The notes under the pieces were generated by a model that was not told the DNA's origin, ran no database searches, and worked only from the letters and a program-made list of their open reading frames with translations. The position numbers and the translations under genes are program-made. Shown here in pieces: positions 7,389-13,517 of a DNA stretch of 13,517 bases; the first letter of the stretch is position 1, and each line of letters begins with the position of its first letter. Source of the stretch: Gammaproteobacteria bacterium (GTDB taxonomy: Bacteria; Pseudomonadota; Gammaproteobacteria; Chromatiales; Chromatiaceae); the NCBI GenBank assembly GCA_020630035.1, contig JAHDCB010000010.1:4769-18285 (forward strand), read 5' to 3'.

Positions 7389-8744
7389 TTAACCTGAAGG
7401 TTGCACCATGGTATCTGACTGACGTAGCTGATCATGCAGATAAAAAATCAGTCCCCAGCAAAAGATCATTGTGCTGTAGGAGGTCAGGGTGAGTTGATCG
7501 AAACAGGCGGTTACCAGGAGAAAGACCAGATAGCCCAGGGCCAGTGCGGCAACATGGTATTGTTGCTCAGTCAGTGTGTTTTGCTGCGATCGGGTGGGCG
7601 ACCATTTCTTTCGTATATCCAGCCATAATACTGGCAGTCCGGGAGGTGGCCGTTGCAATAGTTGCCAGGCTAGTACCATAGGCCAGAACAATATGCTGAT
7701 AAATAAGATCAGGGCTGGTCCACCCATGCCACTCAGCTGGTCCAGGTATTCATTATGCGGATGTTGATATAGCACAGATTCATTTTCGGTAAACCGCCGC
7801 AGATGCGGATCAATCACTTCTGGCTTCAGGTTGGCGGCATAACCGACACCGAGCCATGGGTGGTTTGCGCTCAGTTTCGAGTTGGCCCGCCAGAAATCCA
7901 GGCGGGCGGTATTACTGGTGTTACTGGTGATGTCCGGAATAGATAACAAACGTTGCAATAATTTGTATTCAGTCAGGGTTTCAGCGGACAGGATGATCGC
8001 AAAAAATACCGTCACAATGAATACACTGGTTTTTTTAAAAAAGAAAAACAATATGCCGGACATGGCTATCCATGCCAGCCAGCTGCCGCGTGTTTGCGAA
8101 AAAGCCACAATGGTAAGCATTCCGAGGCACAGGCCCAGGGAGATATAGTGCAGTCCCCGATGTTTGCTGCTATAAAATACCGCATAAAATAGTAGTGCAG
8201 CAAAAAAGGCCAGTTGTGAAAACGGGATCGGGTTATAGGTCCAGGAAACGCGCGACCCTGTGGTGTGCAGGCTGGATGTCTTGAACCATAATGCCGTAGA
8301 GACCTCGTGAAATGCCAGCCGGGTAAATGAGTCATACATAATCAGGCCGGCGAGCAATGCACACGCCAGGTAAAAATAGCCACCAAACCGCCGCTGCCGG
8401 GCAGGTATACCGTCCTGGAATAAAAATATCCCGAGTGGTACCAGAAAGGCGGCGTACAGTAACCAGCGTGACTGCTTAAATGCATACCAGTAATCTGCCA
8501 GGTTCAGGTGATACAAGTTAATCGCCTGGTACAGCAGAAAGTAGCTGATGAGCAGAATAAAAAAGCCACGATATGGTTGGATAATTGCCTGAAAAGTAGC
8601 TTTGTAGCGGATAAACAACCCGATAACAAAGAATAAAAACAGCAGGTTGATAGTGTTATAGGCGGCCTGATTAAAAAAAATCGACAACATCGCCAGGCTG
8701 GCAAAGATCAGCGTGACATATTTCACAGCAGGTTGTGACATCAT
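7389..8744 (-). CDS. waaL: O-antigen ligase family protein (WaaL-like)
   Basis: This polytopic inner-membrane protein of 451 residues has at least ten hydrophobic segments and belongs to the Wzy_C/O-antigen ligase superfamily. Such enzymes transfer O-antigen from undecaprenyl diphosphate to core-lipid A on the periplasmic face. Two family hallmarks are visible: SQTRGSWLAW with Arg 219, and a large periplasmic loop (about 258-340) containing HPWLGVG and HPHNEYLDQ with His 330. The superfamily also includes O-antigen polymerases (Wzy) and glycan ligases for other substrates, so the exact acceptor is inferred from its place between the acyltransferase and msbA. The start overlaps the acyltransferase stop (ATGA, 8741-8744), with GGAG 8 bases upstream. 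Base composition is somewhat AT-richer than its neighbours, as is common for surface-polysaccharide genes, and an A8 run at 8673-8680 lies near the start of the gene. Confidence 0.82.
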   Translation of the reverse strand: MMSQPAVKYVTLIFASLAMLSIFFNQAAYNTINLLFLFFVIGLFIRYKATFQAIIQPYRGFFILLISYFLLYQAINLYHLNLADYWYAFKQSRWLLYAAFLVPLGIFLFQDGIPARQRRFGGYFYLACALLAGLIMYDSFTRLAFHEVSTALWFKTSSLHTTGSRVSWTYNPIPFSQLAFFAALLFYAVFYSSKHRGLHYISLGLCLGMLTIVAFSQTRGSWLAWIAMSGILFFFFKKTSVFIVTVFFAIILSAETLTEYKLLQRLLSIPDITSNTSNTARLDFWRANSKLSANHPWLGVGYAANLKPEVIDPHLRRFTENESVLYQHPHNEYLDQLSGMGGPALILFISILFWPMVLAWQLLQRPPPGLPVLWLDIRKKWSPTRSQQNTLTEQQYHVAALALGYLVFLLVTACFDQLTLTSYSTMIFCWGLIFYLHDQLRQSDTMVQPSG

Positions 8745-9676
8745 TGATCAGTCTCCGGGAGGGGCTCAATTTGAGAGCATCCTCTGGTGTAGGGACTGGG
8801 TACCTGGTTGGGCTGGGTCTTAAACCGGCGGTGCATCCAGTGATATTGTTCCGGTGCGAGCGTTACCCAGCGTGCGATCAGGTCTTGCAGGCGTTGCGAG
8901 TCTTGTGCCGGGTGCTGCGGAAAATCGGTCAGGGCTGGTTCGATCATCAGGCGATAGCCACCGGCCGGCTGGCGCAGGGTGATACAGGGTAGTACCGGCG
9001 CACCACTCAGCCGGGCGAAGCGGGACACAGCGGTATTGGTCGCTGCTGGCATCCCGAAAAACGAGGTGAACACGTGGTATTTCCTGGCATAGTCCTGATC
9101 CGGTGACAGCCAGACCGCCTTATTATCTGCCAACATCCGTAATACCTGGCGCGGCTGATCACGTGGCAGCGTGGCGATCACACATGCCTCGCGTTGTGTT
9201 TTGATCAGGTGTTCTATCAACGGGTGTTCATGTCGGCGGTAGACCGGCATTACCGGTGCGTGCGGCAACAACAGGCGGCCACATAACTCAATCGATACCA
9301 TGTGTGGCGTGAATAAAATAACACCCCGTCCCTGTTTTAGTGCGGCTTGCAGATGTTCTGTGCCAACCACATCACACCAGGGGCGTAACCGTGGCTCTGA
9401 CCACCACCAGGCAATCAGGCACTCCATCAACCCCATCCCGGCTGATGCGGCATATTGGTGAGCAAGTTGTGCTCGCTGTGCCTCCGTGTGTTGCGGGAAG
9501 CACAAGCGCAGGTTGGTCTGCACAACCTGTCGTCGCCGTTTGCCCAGCAAAAATAACACTCGACCGATGCCACGTCCGACCATCATCAAGGGACGGTAGG
9601 GTAGCCAAGCGATCAGACGCAGCAGGGCAAATACAAGCCAGATGCCGGCATAGCGCGGATGCCAGAAGGAGCTCAT
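8741..9676 (-). CDS. lpxL: Lysophospholipid acyltransferase family, lipid A late acyltransferase (LpxL/HtrB-like)
   Basis: This enzyme adds a secondary acyl chain from acyl-ACP to Kdo2-lipid A at the cytoplasmic face of the inner membrane. The 311 residues match LpxL/LpxM size (about 306-323). An N-terminal hydrophobic anchor (about 11-45) follows the typical HPRYAGIWL opening. The catalytic HX4E motif is H125-MVSI-E130. Also visible are LSPDQDYARK, the NTAVSRFARLSGAPVLP stretch, and near the C-terminus YHWMHRRFKTQP, which closely resembles the LpxL ending. About 20 extra residues follow it. Both gene ends use ATGA overlaps, with rlmN upstream and waaL downstream, so translation is coupled. 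Whether it is LpxL, LpxM or LpxP in acyl specificity cannot be told from sequence alone. Confidence 0.88.
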   Translation of the reverse strand: MSSFWHPRYAGIWLVFALLRLIAWLPYRPLMMVGRGIGRVLFLLGKRRRQVVQTNLRLCFPQHTEAQRAQLAHQYAASAGMGLMECLIAWWWSEPRLRPWCDVVGTEHLQAALKQGRGVILFTPHMVSIELCGRLLLPHAPVMPVYRRHEHPLIEHLIKTQREACVIATLPRDQPRQVLRMLADNKAVWLSPDQDYARKYHVFTSFFGMPAATNTAVSRFARLSGAPVLPCITLRQPAGGYRLMIEPALTDFPQHPAQDSQRLQDLIARWVTLAPEQYHWMHRRFKTQPNQVPSPYTRGCSQIEPLPETDQ

Positions 9677-10743
9677 GCCGTGGCTTGCGCGCGTTGTTGC
9701 TGTCGGCGGCTGCGATCTTGCACCTTGCCGACCAGTTGACCACAGGCAGCAGCCACATCATCGCCGCGTGTCTTGCGAATCGTGGTGATAAACCCAGCTT
9801 GTTGCAGTCGCCGCTGAAATGCCAGAATTCGCTCCGGTGATGACGTCCGGTACCGGGTACCCGGAAACGGATTAAACGGAATCAGGTTGATCTTCGAGGG
9901 CACCTGTGACAGTAAGCGCACCAACTGCCGTGCCTGCTCCGGGGTGTCGTTCACCTGATCCAGCATCACATATTCCCAGGTTACCTTACGGCGTTTATCG
10001 TCGGCGACAAAGGCGCGGCAGGCTGGTATCAGTTGTTCCAGTGGGTATTTGCGATTGATCGGTACCAGTTGGTCGCGGAGTGCATTGTCCGGCGCATGCA
10101 GGGAGACCGCCAGGCCGACGTTACTCGCGGTACGGAGCCGATACAAGGCCGGGACAATACCCGACGTGCTCAGCGTGACGCGGGTCTGGCCCAGCATATA
10201 CGCCAGGTCGTCGGTCATCAGGTTGATGGCACGCACCACTGCCGTAAAATTCGCCAGCGGTTCGCCCATACCCATCAGCACCACATTCGTCAGTTGTTTG
10301 CCTAACTGGTGTCGTGCCAGCCAGACCTGGGCAATCAACTCCCCGGGCGACAAGTTGCGGTTAAAGCCTTGTTGCGCGGTGGAGCAGAAGGAACAGTCCA
10401 GCGCACAACCGACCTGGGAAGAAACGCACAAAGTGCCACGCTTCGTCTCCGGGATGTGCACCATCTCAATCCGCTGGTCATCCGGCAGTTGCAGCAACCA
10501 TTTCGTGGTACCATCCAGCGCCGGTTGCGTAAATACCACTTCCGGCAGATGTACCCGGGTCTGTTGTTGCAGCGCTGTCCGTAGCCCTTGCGGCAGATCG
10601 GTCATCTGCGTCACATCCAGCACGCCGTGCTTGTGGAGCCATTTGATCAGGTTACGTCCGTGAAATGGACGGGCACCCAAGCGGACCACCAGGGCCTCAG
10701 CCGCAGCGCGATCCAGATCCAGCAGATTGAGTGGGTCAGACAT
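9673..10743 (-). CDS. rlmN: Dual-specificity 23S rRNA / tRNA adenine-C2 methyltransferase RlmN
   Basis: This radical SAM enzyme methylates C2 of A2503 in 23S rRNA and A37 in a subset of tRNAs. The [4Fe-4S] motif is C113-ALD-C117-SF-C120 in the conserved SSQVGCALDCSFCSTAQQGFNR context. The upstream C106 corresponds to E. coli Cys118, and C334 (DDVAAACGQL) is the methyl-carrying cysteine equivalent to Cys355, so both catalytic cysteines are present. MGMGEPLANF and the NLIPFNPFPGT stretch are also typical. The length is 356 residues. It starts 2 bp after the ndk stop, a common gammaproteobacterial pairing, but is followed by LPS genes through a 4-base overlap instead of the usual pilus/RodZ/IspG genes. 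The last about 15 residues are basic and Gln-rich. Confidence 0.97.
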   Translation of the reverse strand: MSDPLNLLDLDRAAAEALVVRLGARPFHGRNLIKWLHKHGVLDVTQMTDLPQGLRTALQQQTRVHLPEVVFTQPALDGTTKWLLQLPDDQRIEMVHIPETKRGTLCVSSQVGCALDCSFCSTAQQGFNRNLSPGELIAQVWLARHQLGKQLTNVVLMGMGEPLANFTAVVRAINLMTDDLAYMLGQTRVTLSTSGIVPALYRLRTASNVGLAVSLHAPDNALRDQLVPINRKYPLEQLIPACRAFVADDKRRKVTWEYVMLDQVNDTPEQARQLVRLLSQVPSKINLIPFNPFPGTRYRTSSPERILAFQRRLQQAGFITTIRKTRGDDVAAACGQLVGKVQDRSRRQQQRAQATA

Positions 10744-10745
10744 AT

Positions 10746-11174
10746 TCAGCGGGTGCGGGCGCAGACACCTTCAGGAAAGAAGAACGCGATTTCGACAGCG
10801 GCAGTCTCTGCTGCGTCTGAGCCGTGTACGGCATTTTCGTCCACGGTTTGCGCATGATCAGCCCGGATAGTGCCGGGAGCGGCGTCCTGCGGATTGGTAG
10901 CACCCATCAGCTCACGGTTTTTTGTAATCGCATCTTCACCTTCCAGCACCTGCACCATCACTGGCCCCGAGGTCATAAACTGCACCAGGTCGGCAAAAAA
11001 GGGTCGTTCTTTATGCACCGCATAAAACTCACCGGCCTGAGCCGCTGTCAGGTGGAGCATCCGCGCAGCAACGACGCGCAGGCCACCCTGCTCAAAACGC
11101 TGATAGATATCGCCGATGACATTGTTAGCCACGGCGTCTGGCTTGATAATGGATAAGGTACGCTGAACAGCCAT
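10746..11174 (-). CDS. ndk: Nucleoside diphosphate kinase
   Basis: This enzyme transfers the gamma-phosphate between nucleoside triphosphates and diphosphates through a phosphohistidine. The 142 residues match the family (E. coli 143). It has the N-terminal RTLSIIKPDAV strand, the KERPFF stretch, ATNPQDAAPGTIRAD and the active-site H117 in ENAVHGSDA. It is the first gene of the minus-strand unit leading to rlmN and the LPS genes, so its promoter, in the 11175-11296 region, probably drives that unit. A GGTGAG lies 11 bases before the ATG, slightly far for a ribosome-binding site. The gene diverges from ntrB. Confidence 0.97.
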   Translation of the reverse strand: MAVQRTLSIIKPDAVANNVIGDIYQRFEQGGLRVVAARMLHLTAAQAGEFYAVHKERPFFADLVQFMTSGPVMVQVLEGEDAITKNRELMGATNPQDAAPGTIRADHAQTVDENAVHGSDAAETAAVEIAFFFPEGVCARTR

Positions 11175-11221
11175 AGTTAGGGTTACTCACCTGCAGAACA
11201 AATCATGAAGCCCATATGCTG

Positions 11222-11262
11222 AGGGCACCGCTGAAAACGTTGCAGGTTTTTAGCGGTGCCCT
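11222..11262. other. 17-bp hairpin in the ndk-ntrB divergent region
   Basis: AGGGCACCGCTGAAAAC (11222-11238) pairs with 11246-11262 over 17 bp (16 Watson-Crick, one G-U) around a 7-base loop. No T-run follows the stem on either strand. Its position between two genes that point away from each other makes a conventional terminator odd. It could be an operator, an attenuator in the ntrB leader, or a leftover of an older arrangement in which a gene such as glnA preceded ntrB. The structure is seen directly; its role is unknown. Confidence 0.7.
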
Positions 11263-11296
11263 GCAGTGGGGGCGGACAAAACCATTCTATTATAGT

Positions 11297-12364
11297 ATGA
11301 GACCACATCATCGTGCACCGGCCGTACCGGCAACACTGATCCTGGAACATATTACGCTCGGCACCTTGTTATTTCGCGCTGACTGGTGCCTGGCGGCACT
11401 GAATCCGATGGCCGAAATGATGCTGGCGATCAGCGCACGGCATACTGTCGGGCAGCCACTCAGTGATCAGATCCGGCTCGACGGCCAGCCATTGGTGCCG
11501 TTGTTACAGCGCATGGTGCAGCAAGGGCAGGTGGTGCGGCAACGTCGTGCGACCCTGACCTTGGCAGATCGTACCCAGCTTACCGTTGACTACCTGGTGC
11601 AGCCGCTGGAAGAGGTGGACTACCCGGTTTTATTAGAACTGCAACAGGTCGATCGCCAGTTGCGTATCAGTCGCGAAACACACTTGCTGAACCAGCAGCT
11701 GGCCAGTCGCGACCTGGTGCGTGGGCTGGCGCATGAAATTAAAAACCCGCTCGGTGGATTGCGTGGTGCAGCACAGCTACTGGCGGCAGAGACGCCAGCG
11801 CACCGGGACTATACTGACATCATTATTCGCGAAGCGGACCGCTTGCAGGAACTGGTGGATCGGATGCTCGGGCCGCACCGGCCTGAACAGCGTACAGTAA
11901 TCAACATTCACGCGATTCTCGAACATGTGCGTAACCTGGTGTTAGCCGGTGCTGATTCCGGCCTGCAGATTGTGCGCGATTACGATCCTAGTATTCCGGA
12001 GTTAACTGGTGTGGCTGATCAGCTCATTCAGGTAGTACTCAATATTGTGACCAATGCCGCCCATGTGCTCCAGGGCCAGGGTCAGATTACCTTGCGCACC
12101 CGCATTCTGCGCCATTACACCTTGCGCCAGCGATGTCACCGCCTGGTACTGCAACTGAATATCATTGATAACGGCCCGGGCATTGCCCCTGAACTGGCCG
12201 ACACCTTGTTTTTACCGATGGTCACTTCCGGACAGGGTAGTGGCCTGGGCCTGTCGATTGCCCAAACGTTAATATCACAACACGGTGGCCTGATAGAATG
12301 CCAGAGCGAACCTGGCCACACCGTCTTCTCCATCCTGCTTCCTCTTGCCAGCCATACCACCTGA
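11297..12364 (+). CDS. ntrB: Nitrogen regulation sensor histidine kinase/phosphatase NtrB
   Basis: This cytoplasmic sensor kinase phosphorylates or dephosphorylates NtrC according to the PII signal. The 355 residues have a PAS domain at about 13-110 (ILEHITLGTLLF, then NPMAEMML), a dimerisation/phosphoacceptor domain with GLAHEIKNPLGGLRGAAQLL (His 146), and a HATPase domain with N-box VVLNIVTNAAHVL, G1 box DNGPGI, F-box LFLPMVTS and G2 box GSGLGLSIAQ. There are no membrane segments, as in NtrB. I chose the ATG at 11297 because the PAS domain then begins as in other NtrB proteins. An in-frame ATG at 11216 would add 27 residues encoded across the strong hairpin at 11222-11262. No clear Shine-Dalgarno sequence precedes 11297, so the start is not certain. 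The stop overlaps ntrC by one base (TGATG). Confidence 0.93.
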   Translation: MRPHHRAPAVPATLILEHITLGTLLFRADWCLAALNPMAEMMLAISARHTVGQPLSDQIRLDGQPLVPLLQRMVQQGQVVRQRRATLTLADRTQLTVDYLVQPLEEVDYPVLLELQQVDRQLRISRETHLLNQQLASRDLVRGLAHEIKNPLGGLRGAAQLLAAETPAHRDYTDIIIREADRLQELVDRMLGPHRPEQRTVINIHAILEHVRNLVLAGADSGLQIVRDYDPSIPELTGVADQLIQVVLNIVTNAAHVLQGQGQITLRTRILRHYTLRQRCHRLVLQLNIIDNGPGIAPELADTLFLPMVTSGQGSGLGLSIAQTLISQHGGLIECQSEPGHTVFSILLPLASHTT

Positions 12365-13517
12365 TGACAACACAACAGACCGTCTGGGTTATCGAAGATG
12401 ATGACTCGATTCGCTGGGTATTAGACAAGGCCCTGCAAAAAGCCGGGCTGCAGGTCAGTCTGTACACGACTGCAGATGCCGCCTGGCAGGCCCTGCAACA
12501 GCGGCAGCCGGATGTGATTCTGTCCGACATCCGTATGCCTGGCATGAACGGGCTCAGCCTGCTGGAAAACATCCAGGCAGCCTGTCCCGAACTGCCGGTG
12601 ATCATCATGACGGCACATGCAGATCTGGAGAACGCGGTCTCCGCTTACCACAGCGGGGCGTTTGAATACCTGCCAAAGCCATTTGATATCAACGAAGCGG
12701 TTGCTCAGGTACAGCGCGCTTGTCGCCAGCGACAATCTGTAGCACCTGCGGCAGAGGCCGATACCACAATGCCGGATACGGCAGACCTGATCGGTGCCGC
12801 TCCGGCGATGCAGAGCGTATTTCGTGCGATCGGCCGCCTGGCGCGTTCCACCATTACGGTACTGATCCACGGTGAATCCGGCACCGGGAAAGAGCGGGTT
12901 GCTCAGGCGTTGCACAAGCACAGCCATCGGGCGGGCGAGCCATTCATTGCGCTGAATATGGCGGCAATCCCACACGAACTGCTGGAATCAGAGCTGTTCG
13001 GGCACGAAAAAGGAGCTTTCACCGGGGCGCACAGTCGCCGGCAGGGTCGTTTTGAGCAGGCCCGGAAGGGCACCCTGTTCCTGGACGAAATCGGTGATAT
13101 GCCAGCCGAACTGCAAACCCGGTTGTTGCGGGTACTGTCGGATGGCGAATATTACCGGGTTGGCGGGCGCGAAGCATTGCAGGCAGATGTGCGCATCATC
13201 GCGGCCACCCACCAGAATCTGCAACAGCAGGTTGCACAGGGTGAATTTCGTGAAGACCTGTACCATCGGCTGAACGTTGCGCGGATCGTCCTGCCGGCAC
13301 TGCGTGAACGGACGGAAGACATTCCACACCTGTTACACCAGTTTCTGCACAATGCGGCGCGCGAACTCCGGGTCACACCGAAAACAGTGTTACCGGAAAC
13401 CCTCAAGACGCTGCAACAATACGCCTGGCCGGGGAATGTGCGTCAACTGGAAAACATGGCACGCTGGCTGACCGCGATGGCGGCGGGGGATGCTATTCAT
13501 CCGGAAGACCTGCCCCC
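12364..13517 (+). CDS. ntrC: Nitrogen regulation response regulator NtrC (3' end beyond window)
   Basis: This sigma-54-dependent transcription activator responds to nitrogen limitation. The frame is open from 12364 to the window edge, giving 384 residues of an expected about 470. The receiver domain (about 5-120) has the acidic pocket E11-D12-D13, phospho-acceptor D55, Thr 83 and K105 in KPF. The AAA+ domain (about 140-370) has Walker A GESGTGKE at 170-177, the sigma-54-contacting GAFTGA at 217-222, Walker B GTLFLDE ending at 241-242, and the FREDLYHRLNV and PALRERTEDIP segments with arginine-finger candidates. WPGNVRQLEN follows near 355-364. The Fis-type DNA-binding domain is outside the window, so the partial state comes from the window edge and is not a truncation. 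It is translationally coupled to ntrB; no glnA is seen on the upstream side. Confidence 0.96.
   Translation, partial: MTTQQTVWVIEDDDSIRWVLDKALQKAGLQVSLYTTADAAWQALQQRQPDVILSDIRMPGMNGLSLLENIQAACPELPVIIMTAHADLENAVSAYHSGAFEYLPKPFDINEAVAQVQRACRQRQSVAPAAEADTTMPDTADLIGAAPAMQSVFRAIGRLARSTITVLIHGESGTGKERVAQALHKHSHRAGEPFIALNMAAIPHELLESELFGHEKGAFTGAHSRRQGRFEQARKGTLFLDEIGDMPAELQTRLLRVLSDGEYYRVGGREALQADVRIIAATHQNLQQQVAQGEFREDLYHRLNVARIVLPALRERTEDIPHLLHQFLHNAARELRVTPKTVLPETLKTLQQYAWPGNVRQLENMARWLTAMAAGDAIHPEDLP

Noticed and set aside
11222..11262. Standard NtrC binding site
   Set aside because: GCACC and GGTGC half-sites are present but much farther apart than the usual closely spaced dyad.
11216..11296. 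N-terminal extension of NtrB from the ATG at 11216
   Set aside because: The extra 27 residues are encoded across the 17-bp hairpin and precede the normal PAS start. The ATG at 11297 gives a normal-looking N-terminus.

Overview
The window looks like chromosomal DNA of a Gram-negative gammaproteobacterium. The evidence is a full-length Mfd of E. coli size (1149 residues), a set of lipopolysaccharide-assembly genes (an LpxL/HtrB-type acyltransferase, a WaaL-type O-antigen ligase and MsbA), RlmN next to Ndk, and an NtrB-NtrC pair. I cannot name the genus. Coding density is high and no tRNA, rRNA or CRISPR array was seen. No gene-free stretch reaches 300 bases.

Layout. Positions 1-115 are non-coding up to the mfd stop codon; an 18-bp inverted repeat (5-22 and 117-134) straddles that stop. 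mfd occupies 116-3565 on the minus strand. From about 3720 to 5500 there is an AT-rich island on the minus strand with two translationally coupled genes: an ABC/AAA-type ATPase (4218-5462) followed by a small basic protein with a PD-(D/E)XK-like nuclease signature (3770-4216). Each side of the island carries a long hairpin-forming intergenic repeat (3613-3716 and 5510-5608). The two repeats share a conserved core in opposite orientations. Upstream of the island, five minus-strand genes form one tight unit: ndk, rlmN, lpxL-type acyltransferase, waaL-type ligase and msbA, with gaps of 2 bp or 4-base ATGA overlaps. From 11297 to the right edge the plus strand carries ntrB and ntrC, the latter cut by the window end. 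Between ndk and ntrB, which diverge, lies a 17-bp hairpin.

How the genes work together. The acyltransferase, ligase and MsbA cover late acylation of lipid A, flipping of core-lipid A across the inner membrane and attachment of O-antigen on the periplasmic side. Their coupling to ndk and rlmN probably gives one transcript. NtrB-NtrC is the nitrogen-limitation two-component system that activates sigma-54 promoters. Mfd couples transcription to DNA repair.

The most interesting part is the island. An ATPase with a small nuclease-like partner, atypical base composition and repeat-bounded position fit an accessory, possibly anti-phage, module. It does not match the ATPase-effector systems I know best (Septu: ATPase plus HNH; PARIS: ATPase plus TOPRIM; Gabija/OLD: ATPase-TOPRIM). 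Its function is inferred, not demonstrated.
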